Assembly (NCBI GenBank): GCA_015657535.1
Contig: JADHZB010001463.1
Coordinates: 1 to 28,810 of the forward strand
Reading direction: 5' to 3'
Source: Nephromyces sp. MM_2019
Lineage: Eukaryota; Apicomplexa; Aconoidasida; Nephromycida
Length of the DNA: 28,810 nt
Shown: positions 20,475 to 28,810 of the stretch, one piece after another
Layout: each line of letters starts with the position of its first letter
Numbering within the stretch: position 1 is the first letter of the stretch
Notes under the pieces: model-generated
What the model saw: the letters and a program-made list of their open reading frames with translations, nothing else
Database searches by the model: none
Told to the model about the DNA's origin: nothing
Translations under genes and position numbers: made by a program

Positions 20475-21424
20475 CCTAAAAAAGGAGCTTCTCTGTGTAA
20501 ATTTGGCTACTACTCCATATTTGTCTCTGGAGGCTCAGAAGTATTGTTACTTCCTCATCTAGTTTGATACAATTTTTTTTTTTCCTGCCAATGCTTTATT
20601 GGGGGACACATTGAAGTAAAATGCCGCGTAAACGAGCAGGCACAGATCGGAGCTACTCTGTAAATTCCAGACTTTTTTATATATCGTGCTATATCCCTGT
20701 ACACACGAGCTTTTAAGCGGGTACGTCTCGAAAAGCGATGGAATTTTGCAGTCCACGCTAATTTTCAAGAATTCACAGAAGAATAATACTCTGTTTAGAC
20801 GATTGAATTAAAGCAAGCTGCTCAAACTTCAACTTATAAAAGTAAGATTTTTACACGCACATTAATTACAACTAAGAAGGAAAAAAATCCTAGCCGTGCG
20901 CTTCCACAAAGTTTCCTGGTCCTTTAAAGAGGATAATTCATATATTCATAATGCCTGGTATACTCTTTGGATTAGCGCAACTTTGTAATCATAAAATTCA
21001 AGAGATGTGAGTGTTTCTCGGACCCTTTGTTCCATGAGGAACAACACCAGTATGTGGCATTTGCGGAATCAACCGATTATTAATCGCCTGCCTCGCTTTA
21101 TAGTTGCTTATTTTAAGAAATGAATTCCCTCAAAGCCTCCAGCGACAGCAGGTTACGCTAGAAACACCTTCTTCCATAAAATACATGATACTAGCTCTAC
21201 GCTAATCTTTATATTTTAAATGGCATCACCTGCAAAAACCATGGGAGCAAAAAACCTAGCCTTTTCCTTAGAGGCAAGAAATTTGAGTAAACTGAGAAAA
21301 TATCGATGCATGAAGGAGTGGGGGGCATTGGGAGTATCATCGCTGGTATGCAAACAGGAGAACCCCAACTTTGAAGCTAATAGACATGTTATTCTCGCTG
21401 GTTAACTAGTCTTTTGACATTTTT
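20475..21424. other. stretch without a confident exon
   Basis: AT-rich sequence with only short open frames on both strands (for example minus 20768-20559 and plus 21220-21405), none with convincing paired splice sites. It is probably introns of the minus-strand gene. Confidence 0.4.
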
Positions 21425-21915
21425 TTATTCGCTTGTTGCAACAAGATCTACACACGTAGTGATCGGCGTGCTGTCATAAAAAACACGAGAGTTCATTGAG
21501 CTGTAAGAGATATGCTTGTCTGCTATATATACTAACAAACCCTTGGATGCACCTAGCATAGTATAGCGCTTCATCACGACCTTGCGAAAGTCTATTAATC
21601 TACTCTGAAAAGCCTCTTTATTCATCATTTTTTCCCTTTCCTCGGCCTCGCAGTGCTCATTGCTTAGTCCAAAAAAGAAACCTATAAACCCGCTGCGCGT
21701 TCTGTGAACACCGTTGTTTCAAGTATCTTCTGGATCTTTTGGAATCCCTGCTTTGACGAAGCGAAACTTTGCAATAATCTGGAATTTCCAATCAGACACC
21801 TTTCCGCATTTACCACTTCCATTTTTTTTAACTTTCTTGCATGGTATCGAATATATAGTAACATTTTAAGCCCTAGTGTAATGCGGATAAGGGGTTTTTC
21901 TCTCCTAAATATCAT
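21425..21915 (-). CDS. coding region of the minus-strand gene, helical, unknown
   Basis: Two overlapping minus-strand frames look coding. One (21915 down to about 21710) contains RCLIGNSRLLQSFASSKQG and FQKIQKILETT. The second is open for about 100 codons to 21425 and contains HCEAEEREKMMNKEAFQS, RKVVMKRYTMLGASKGLL and YIADKHISYSSMNSRVF. A short intron from ACG|GTGTTC to one of the AGs after a T-rich tract (gtttcttttttggactaag or slightly downstream) would join them. Which AG is used I cannot settle. No family is recognised. Confidence 0.4.
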
Positions 21916-22185
21916 TCTTTACACTTTATCCCGAAAACATAATATGCCTAGCCTAGGATCATCACTCAAAAGTCGTGCCTCTTCATGAGGTGTGAAGTAT
22001 CAATTTTGGCTACCTTCCAGATATTCTCCCTCCTTCCAGGTCATACCATGAATAAACGTGTGAAGACGAATTTTGACTTTTGACGAGACCAGTATTTGCA
22101 TGGCTTGAAGATTCGCGCATTGAAACTGGCAATATTTCCAGTATTTACGTTCCCCATTTTCTAAAGACTTTGAGGGATTGACTGT

Positions 22186-22458
22186 TTAAATTTGTTCATA
22201 TATAGGGTGGGTGAGAACACCACCAAGTATTAGATGACAGAAATTTTCCACAAATACGTTTTTTATTCTTCTTAAAAATGTTTTCCAAGACCTCTTAACA
22301 TCTATATCTGCCAGTTTACCCCCTCTTATCAAGCCCAAATGATGCCTGTGGGGGCACTTTCCACAAATGATTCGTGGGCGCCCTTTAGCCTCCTCTTTTC
22401 TTCGGCGTGGAGAATGGGATAATTGCAGGAAAGCTTTTTTTCCTTGCCAAGTCTCCAA
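22186..22458 (-). CDS. possible exon of the minus-strand gene
   Basis: A 90-codon frame contains GRPRIICGKCPHRHHLGLIR and DVKRSWKTFLRRIKNVF, then ends at 22186. The plus strand of the same DNA is also open for about 105 codons (about 22320-22636), so the strand is not certain. I favour minus because flanking supported exons lie on that strand. No splice sites are confirmed. Confidence 0.28.
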   Translation of the reverse strand: METWQGKKAFLQLSHSPRRRKEEAKGRPRIICGKCPHRHHLGLIRGGKLADIDVKRSWKTFLRRIKNVFVENFCHLILGGVLTHPIYEQI

Positions 22459-23006
22459 AAAAATTCAGCCTTTCTCCCACGTACCTGAGGAATCTGATGC
22501 ATATTCCAAATTTGTGGAGTCTTTGGATCGATTTGCTGTTTCAGTGTGCGGTTGTGAAACTCCTACAAATCGAGTAGAGGTAAAAAAGAAAAAAATTGAT
22601 ACACACCGACACCACACTAAGACTTTTCTTGATTGATGGCTTGGAAATTTGTGCTACACGCACTAACTTTGTAGTTGGCGGATGAGGGTGGCGTATCCAC
22701 AAATAACTTCTGCAAAATATTGTTAATCATTTGAAGAAAAATTGGCAGAAAAAAATTCGGTTTATAGTTCTGCAGGAAAGCAGTATCATGTTGATAATCA
22801 CACCCTTCACTGGAATTTTTAGTGGTTTTAATTTTGTGTCTGTTTTAAAACATAGCGGAGCTTTAATATCTTTTAAATTAATACCACCGAATATGTTGGT
22901 AGTAATGATTTAGCAATTTTGACAAGGCATTCAGGCGAAATTTGCCTTTTTTTCGTTATTTCAAACGATTTTCTGCTTTTTTTCGTGATATCTATGTCAA
23001 AAGCAT

Positions 23007-23367
23007 CTAAATCTGTAGTTTTTCTCCAGTCCAACAGTCGAGGACTGTCACGATTTTTGATAACTTTCTTATTTCTCGCGAGCTAATCAGTGTATCGCTG
23101 GTATTCCAGCGCCGAAGCCCTTGGCGATTGAAATATCGACATGCCTTCAAAGTAATGTTCTTTTGGTATTCTGTCAAAATATTTGCACCAAGAGATACGC
23201 CTTGAATATACCTTTTCCGCTGCTCGCACAATACTTTTACAGTTGAAGAAATCACTGTGGTTTACTACTAGAAACTTAGAGTTATCTCCGTTTCTCCGCG
23301 GTGACTTATCGACAAAAAATTTTCTGAAGACCATAGCTTTGATGGAATGTCCTGTTTCTGCTGAGAA
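23007..23367 (-). CDS. two exons of the minus-strand gene joined by a 52-nt intron
   Basis: Minus-strand exon 23367-23212 (acceptor cttacttgctccag, donor AAG|GTATAT, 52 codons) joins exon 23159-23007 (51 codons including a TAG) in phase 0 across 52 nt. The unspliced sequence shows two overlapping frames in different phases, and the intron explains both. The product contains ETGHSIKAMVFRKFFVDKSP, SKFLVVNHSDFFNCKSIV and ACRYFNRQGLRRWNTSDTL. The frame upstream of 23367 stays open to 23433, so the 5' border may be further out. The TAG at 23007 may be spliced out if the gene continues to the exons nearer 19664. I do not recognise the family. Confidence 0.5.
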
Positions 23368-23433
23368 CTGGAGCAAGTAAGCATCATACCACTTTATGGA
23401 ATAAATACTGATACAATTAAAAAAAAATTCCAT

Positions 23434-24510
23434 TTTTTGGGGTAGTATGGCGGCGCTCGCACTAGTTTTGTGAGAATAAGGGATTTACTCGGGCTCTAGC
23501 GGTAGCTTCTCGGCAAAAAATGATGAATATTTCCACAAGGTCACCGAAATGAGCGCGTGCAAGTAGATTTAAATTTTGCTGCAGCGCGGCCCGGGGTTTT
23601 TCTGCAGAATCTGCAGAAAAACATGGATTTCCGAGTCAAAAAAAAATGCATTATGATTAGTTTCCGCGGTTTTATTTTCTGTGTTGCCAGAGCAATTCAT
23701 TTAGAGGGTGTGAGTGTACATACACTAGGGGAACATGATGGTGTAACTTTTTCTTATTTTTGCTGGAATTGCTGTGGGAGAAATTCGATGCTTTTTGCCA
23801 TTTCTTAAGGTGCTCGATAGGATTTTTTGATTTTCAACCCAAAAGAGGATAACTATGCTCTCAACGTGAAAAAAGCATATATATGCTCTTTTTTGATGTA
23901 ATTTACTCGGTAACTTTATTGCCACAGTTTAAGAGCATTTTAACAAGAAACTTCCATGTCATGCGGTAAAAAACTTCTTCCTCAAACGAATTGCCGCATT
24001 TCTGCTCAGAGAAACCAAAAAAAAAAAAAAAGTTTGTGAAGCTTCTCCAAAGAAGATCGTCGCCTCTAGCAAGAGACTAAGGAAATACTTTGGAATTTGT
24101 GAGGGCCAGGTAATTGTATTTAATCTCTAAATATAATAGCTTTGATTTTTACCTTTTATTTGTCTCGTTATCTCTACATGCTGCTCTTTGCCTAGAAGGT
24201 ATGTTTAAAATGGGAGTTTATGGAATGTGTGTGTAAGAAACCACTCAGTTGCCTGTTTTTAAAGCCGTGTGTGTGTTTTTGTGGAAAATTTGAAAGTTAC
24301 TATTCAATTTCTCCTGTTCGGTTTTTGTGTATGTGTGTTTACATTGGATCTTTACCACAAAACTCAAGTGCTGAGCTCTGTGTGTATGTTTTCACACCAA
24401 ATTTTCGCTGCAAAATTCTTCTTTAGCTCTCTTTCACTCTTCATGTGTGTAATGCCACCGGAATTTCTGATTTTCCTTGAGATAACTCTTCGATGTGTTG
24501 CTTCAAATAG
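23434..24510. other. probable 5' region of the minus-strand gene and spacer to the right-hand gene
   Basis: It contains a 25-bp near-perfect palindrome (23597-23621), poly-A (24008-24022) and, from about 24220, the return of TG-rich sequence. Open frames at 23557-23808 (plus) and 23925-23725 (minus) overlap and neither is convincing. Confidence 0.35.
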
Positions 24511-24955
24511 GTTTGCTATGGATGCAGTAAGCGAAGCCAATGCAAGCGTTTCCTAAAGGTTTGGAATGAGCTTTTGGTAGATAACTTCTTCTTACTCCAA
24601 GATTCTACCTGTGTGTGTGGAGTGCAACTTTATCCCATAGTACCGCATTCGATAGTCTTTATAGCTCTTAATAGCCTTCCTGGTAGCTGAAGATAAGTTT
24701 TTCGTGGATCTTCCGATATCAAGCTCAGCTGTTTAAGTGCGTATTAAAGTGTGTGGTTTCGAATTTTTTTTTGCCCTGATTTTCCCCTGTATAAGGTGTT
24801 ATAGGAGGCAGTTTTGACGCTAGTGAAGAATATGTTAGTGATGCCTTTTGATATGCATCGATATCTCTGGAAGAACTGCTTTTTTTCCTCCTTTGGTGTG
24901 CGATTTCCAAGGGCATAAATTTCTGCTTTTTCATGGTTTTTTTTGTATATATGTG

Positions 24956-27900
24956 ATGAAATCAGCAACTTTAGCATCGTCTTCAAGCAAGTCCTGCTTC
25001 TCCAGCGTCTTCAAAGTTTTTTGCGACATTTTATTCGCTCTTCAGCCTGCTAAAGGGGAGGCTGATTGTGGGGATGTTATTCGAGCTCTGATGGGAATTT
25101 CTAATGTGAGTTAAGGATCACTTCATCAAGAAAGTGTGTGTCTTCTTGAAGCAGACTTTCATGTGCTTCTGTGTGTGCTCGAAGATTTAAGCTAGTAGCT
25201 CCTCTGGGTTTTTCCTTGTTTTAACACGATTTTTGAAAAATTCTGTGGAACTTCTGTTATTCTTTGGATGTATCTACTTTGCACAGAGATCTTCTACGAA
25301 GCAGTGAAATTATTGGTACAGCTAGCAATCTCACTGTAAGTACACCCGCTTGATTTAGGAAAATCTCACGCACACGCTCGAAATTTCCACAAACAAACGC
25401 AAGAATATGCAGCATAGACGCTCGTCTACTCCCAGTAAGGGCCTTCATTTTTTCTGCTCTGGTGAATTGTCATTTATATATATCTCTCTCTATCTCTATT
25501 TTGTGTGTGTATGCGTGTGTGTTTCTCTCTTATAAACTACGTTATTTTCCTCGCCTTGAAGAGCATAGCCTTTCTCTTCAATTAAGCAGATAACTCGTCC
25601 TTCATTCCAGGAAATTTGAAGAATTTTCTGCCGATTCGGCTTGCATAATTGTACATACACTGCACTAGTATGAGCTCGATGAATTCGCTTCTATTTTTTA
25701 GGTAGGTTTGCAGAAGATTAGATCTTCAACAGCTCTCTCCCTCGTTAAAGGAACTATAGAGCCGGTGGTTAGTAAAACCTCTATGGTGTTACCCACTAAA
25801 ACTCAGCTTGAAGCAGCAACTGAAGTCGTTCGCAAGCTGAATGGCTATCTGACCAAGCCTGAGACATCTCAGCTTCTCCCTGTCATAATACCAGCCTCGG
25901 TATGCTCTTTTAAGCAGAATATTTGCACTTTATATAGTCTGTAGGGTGATACGATATGTGTGTGTGTGTGTGTTTGTGCGTCTACCATTTTTTTGCATCT
26001 TTTTTGTGCGTTTTTTTGTTTATTCGCTTGATTGTTCCCTTTTATTTTGGCTGTATTAAGACTCTAATTTTGTGTGTTGAATATCTAGTCTTCTTCTTGT
26101 ATATCTACTGCGTTTTGTGTGTTTGTTGCAAAATATTTGCTACTTCAGCGTTTCTAGCAGTCTGCATATACTCACCCTATGTGTGTGTGTGTGTTACGTT
26201 TGAGATATTAACTTACTAGGCTGTTTTTTTGGAGATTTTGTAGTTGAAATTGATTGATTTTTGCATTTAGTATTAATCAGAAGCTGATGAAATGTGTTGA
26301 AATTTCTCTACTTTATATATCTGGAAGCACTATCTCTATTGCGTTATGTACGCTATATTCATCCTTTTTCTTCCTCATGATTTCCTTTTCTTTTTCTCCT
26401 TGTTCATTTTCTCCTTCTTTTTCTGCTTCTCTTTCTTCTTGCTCTTTTTTTTTGTTTTTTCTCCTTCTCCTTCTTTTTCATCTTCCCTCTTTTCTTTTTC
26501 ATTACTTTTTGTAGAAATTCTCTCCTAATGAGATTTTAGACGTTTTGAAAGGAAAGGCGAAAGCAAAACGATTCAAGGAAAATCAAAGATATGAAGAGAA
26601 TGTTAGTAAGCCTCTTTCCTTTACCTAATTATAATGCTTTTCTTTGTGGGTGTGCCACCCAAAATTCCCCTTCAAACTGATTTTATGAGATGTCTTCTCG
26701 TGAGCTAAACTGAGAGAAATGATGCTCGTTGAACTAGCATTGACACACACTTTTTATTGTGCAATTTGACTCCATTTTTCCAGGGAAAATAGCGATTTTG
26801 TGAGGTTTTATCAGTATTTAAGAGGGTTGCTTGCTTTGATTAGGGGAGAAGCTCCAGAAATGCAACTTATTTAATGGTCTTCAATGTTTTGTGTGTGTAG
26901 ATGTGTGGGTATGTAGGTGTGTTAGTGCATGGATGTATTGGTTTGTGGATGTGTGGGTATGTGGGCATATTGATGTAATTCGTGTGCTGTGTGTTGATAT
27001 GTGGGTGTGTATATTGGTGTATGGGTGTATTGACATGCGAGCGTATTGGTTTCTGTGCGTGTTTGCGTTTATGCGTCTAAATCATAGTGTATGTACATCG
27101 CCTTGTCTTTTTTGCTTACATTAGATGATTTTTGCACACATACCAAGTGATTTTCCATCGAGTTTAATACAATGAGTTTACACTCTTATTACTACTAGGT
27201 TCAAACCTTGATATTCTGGTATCTACTTATGTGCTTCACACTCGCACAAACACACCAAAAAAGTAGCACACATGTACAGACACCCATGGAAGCACACATA
27301 TAAGGGAGCTGCATGATGGATATTCCACTGTCTATCACTTTTTTGCAGACATTTTCCGCCACAAACTTTCATCCTCAACACTATCTTTAAAAAATCACTT
27401 TTTCATTTTCTTCTTCTTCTTTTTCTTCTTCTTCTTTTTTTTCTTCTTCTTCTTCTTCTTTCTCTTCTTCTTCATCTTTCTCTTCTTCTTCTTCTTCTGC
27501 TTCTTTTTTTTTAATTTTTTCTCTATTTCATCAAAATCCTATGGTATTTCTGTGTGTGTGCGTAGGTTTTAGGCATGCCTAGATGGATGAGAGAGACTAT
27601 GAAGCCAAATCTCAACGCAGGCAGCAAGATGTCAGAAACTCAGCGTAAACTGCTGGTACTGCTGTGTGCTAGCTTCATCTTCTTCCTAATGAGCTTCACT
27701 TTCGCCTCTTCCATCAAAAACTGCTGGTTTCCCCACATTTTCTGGCTTTTGTTGGTTTTTTGATTTGCACCTTTTGAAACAGGGGCCGGATGAATACCCA
27801 TGTAGCGATAGAATGCATGGAGGGTGATGCACACACACATGCACACGGTTTTATAGATACGCACACACAGGTTGCTCTCGTATCGGCGTGATTACCAAAA

Positions 27901-28270
27901 CGCTACAGTCCACTCACACACGCCTGCTGAAATTTGCATACAAATCTGCATTCGCGTGCTCACACACGTGAGCCCACGTCCACGCACCCACAAACGCTTA
28001 AAGGCGTCTATACTATGGATCTTCAAACAATTTTGTAGGCTTTTGTTTCAGGAAAATGCTGCAAACAGAGAATCTACCTCGAGGAACACACAAAATCTAA
28101 AAGCAGAGATTGAAGAATCTTCCAAAGCTCTGTGGATTCCCGAGCTTGAAGATGATGAGGAGGAATTTAAAGGTGCTTCCTCTGAGTTCTTCACTGAAGG
28201 AAAAGGAAAAGCAGGAGATCCTGTTTATACCTCCGGCTCAAGTGTGTGTGTCGCAAAGAAAAGCAAGGAG
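24956..28270 (+). CDS. multi-exon gene of unknown family, 3' end beyond the window
   Basis: Supported exons are about 24956-25105 (donor AAT|GTGAGT), 25287-25335 (donor ACT|GTAAGT), 25702-25899 (donor TCG|GTATGC), 26515-26605 (donor A|GTAAGC), 27573-27655 and 28052-28270 (donor GAG|GTGAGC). Phases agree from 25335 onward (0, 0, 1, 0, 0). The first two exons do not join cleanly, so a piece is missing there. The protein contains SEIIGTASNLTVGLQK, KTQLEAATEVVRKLNGYL, FSPNEILDVLKGKAKAKRF and PRWMRETMKPNLNAG. A long acidic and Ser-rich stretch (ELEDDEEEFKGASSEFF) follows. It looks soluble, intracellular and partly disordered. A possible upstream exon with ATG at 24518 and donor GCA|GTAAGC at 24527 could hold the start. 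Confidence 0.55.
26390..26514 (+). repeat. TTC/CTC polypyrimidine tract before a 3' splice site
   Basis: Long TTCTCC/TTCTTT tract ending attactttttgtag, the acceptor of the exon at 26515. Confidence 0.8.
26886..27070 (+). repeat. degenerate TG minisatellite inside an intron
   Basis: Imperfect copies of GTGTGGGTATGT-like and GGATGTATTGGT-like units lie in the intron 26606-27572 of the right-hand gene. Confidence 0.7.
27405..27520 (+). repeat. (TTC)n tract
   Basis: Almost pure TTC/TTCTTT repeat on the plus strand within the same intron, about 50 nt upstream of the acceptor region of the exon at 27573. Confidence 0.9.
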
Positions 28271-28431
28271 GTGAGCTGAATAAGGGGTAGTGGCCTGTTT
28301 GTGTGGTTTTTATCCCAAAAAAAACTGGCACAGAAACGTATGGCCATTTAGCTGTCTTTTGTAGTGTTTATAGCTTAATTTAGTGGATTTTCTGAGTCTA
28401 TTGGGGGCTACTATCTTTTTCTTTATGTAAC

Positions 28432-28482
28432 CAGGTGTGTATGTGTGTGTAAGTGTGTGTATATGTGTGTGTGTGGGTGTTT
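28432..28482 (+). repeat. TG-rich repeat
   Basis: GTGTGTATGTGTGTGTAAGTG-type run in the intron after the exon ending at 28270. Confidence 0.85.
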
Positions 28483-28669
28483 ATATATACATAATTCTTG
28501 CAAAAACCTTTGAAGATCGACAGCATATAGGCCGATACACTATGCAAAGTCAAAGCGTTCATACTTCGATCGTTGCTAGTCCCCTTTCATGGGAGCTATC
28601 ATAATGCTTCTTATAGGTTTTGCGCGTCTGATACAAGCTTGGTAATAGGATAGCTATTTCGCTTTCTAC

Positions 28670-28810
28670 TTTTCCTGCTTCTTCTTCCTCTTTCTCCTCT
28701 TCCTACTTCTTTCTCCTCTTCATCCTCTTCCTCCTCTTCTTACTCTTTCTGCTTATTGCTCCTCTTCATCCTCTTCTTCATCTTCTTCTTCTTCATCTTC
28801 TTCCTCTTCT
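28670..28810 (+). repeat. TTC/CTC tract reaching the window edge
   Basis: Polypyrimidine repeat of TTCTTCCTCT-type units, cut by the window end, in the intron of the right-hand gene. Confidence 0.85.

Noticed and set aside
22186..23433. Transposase (Merlin/IS1595-like) on the minus strand
   Set aside because: VVNHSDFF and a DAY motif suggested it, but the catalytic spacing is absent, no terminal inverted repeats are visible, and the region resolves as spliced exons.
1..28810. CRISPR array, tRNA or rRNA genes
   Set aside because: No direct repeats with unique spacers, no tRNA-like arm pattern and no recognisable rRNA core were seen. The tandem arrays are micro- and minisatellites.

Overview
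The window is nuclear DNA of an intron-rich eukaryote, most likely a protist or alga. Coding regions are split by GT-AG introns. There is no operon or Shine-Dalgarno structure, and long stretches are CA/TG, GAA/TTC and other simple repeats. The species cannot be fixed from the sequence. Both well-supported genes end in TAG and contain no in-frame TAA or TGA, so the standard genetic code fits them.

Left flank (1-12.3 kb): two housekeeping genes lie head to head. On the minus strand, 2102-5536 is a three-exon FG-nucleoporin of about 873 residues, most like Nup58/Nup49 of the central transport channel. On the plus strand, 8233-10923 is a complete six-exon NIP7 gene, a 60S ribosome biogenesis factor. 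Its spliced product is 180 residues and collinear with the known family. Introns here are 159 to 1047 nt and carry TG or CA runs. Minisatellites and GAA tracts fill the spaces between genes.

Centre (about 12.3-24.2 kb): the texture changes. Microsatellites are almost absent, and exons are separated by many introns, several only 36-77 nt. Plus-strand exons from 13799 to 19456 chain with matching phases over long stretches. They look like a secreted or lumenal glycoprotein, with a tentative and unproven resemblance to nicastrin (M28/PA superfamily). The chain has an in-frame TAA, an in-frame TGA and one phase clash, so it may be two genes, a decaying gene, or carry sequence errors. A second exon set, on the minus strand, runs from about 23.4 kb down to a stop at 19664 and converges on it. 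I do not recognise its product.

Right flank (24.2-28.8 kb): TG and TTC tracts return. A plus-strand multi-exon gene of unknown family runs from about 24.9 kb past 28270, and its 3' end is outside the window. The nucleoporin and NIP7 serve unrelated core processes (nuclear transport and ribosome assembly). Nothing in the sequence indicates joint function beyond their possibly sharing the roughly 2.7 kb between their starts.
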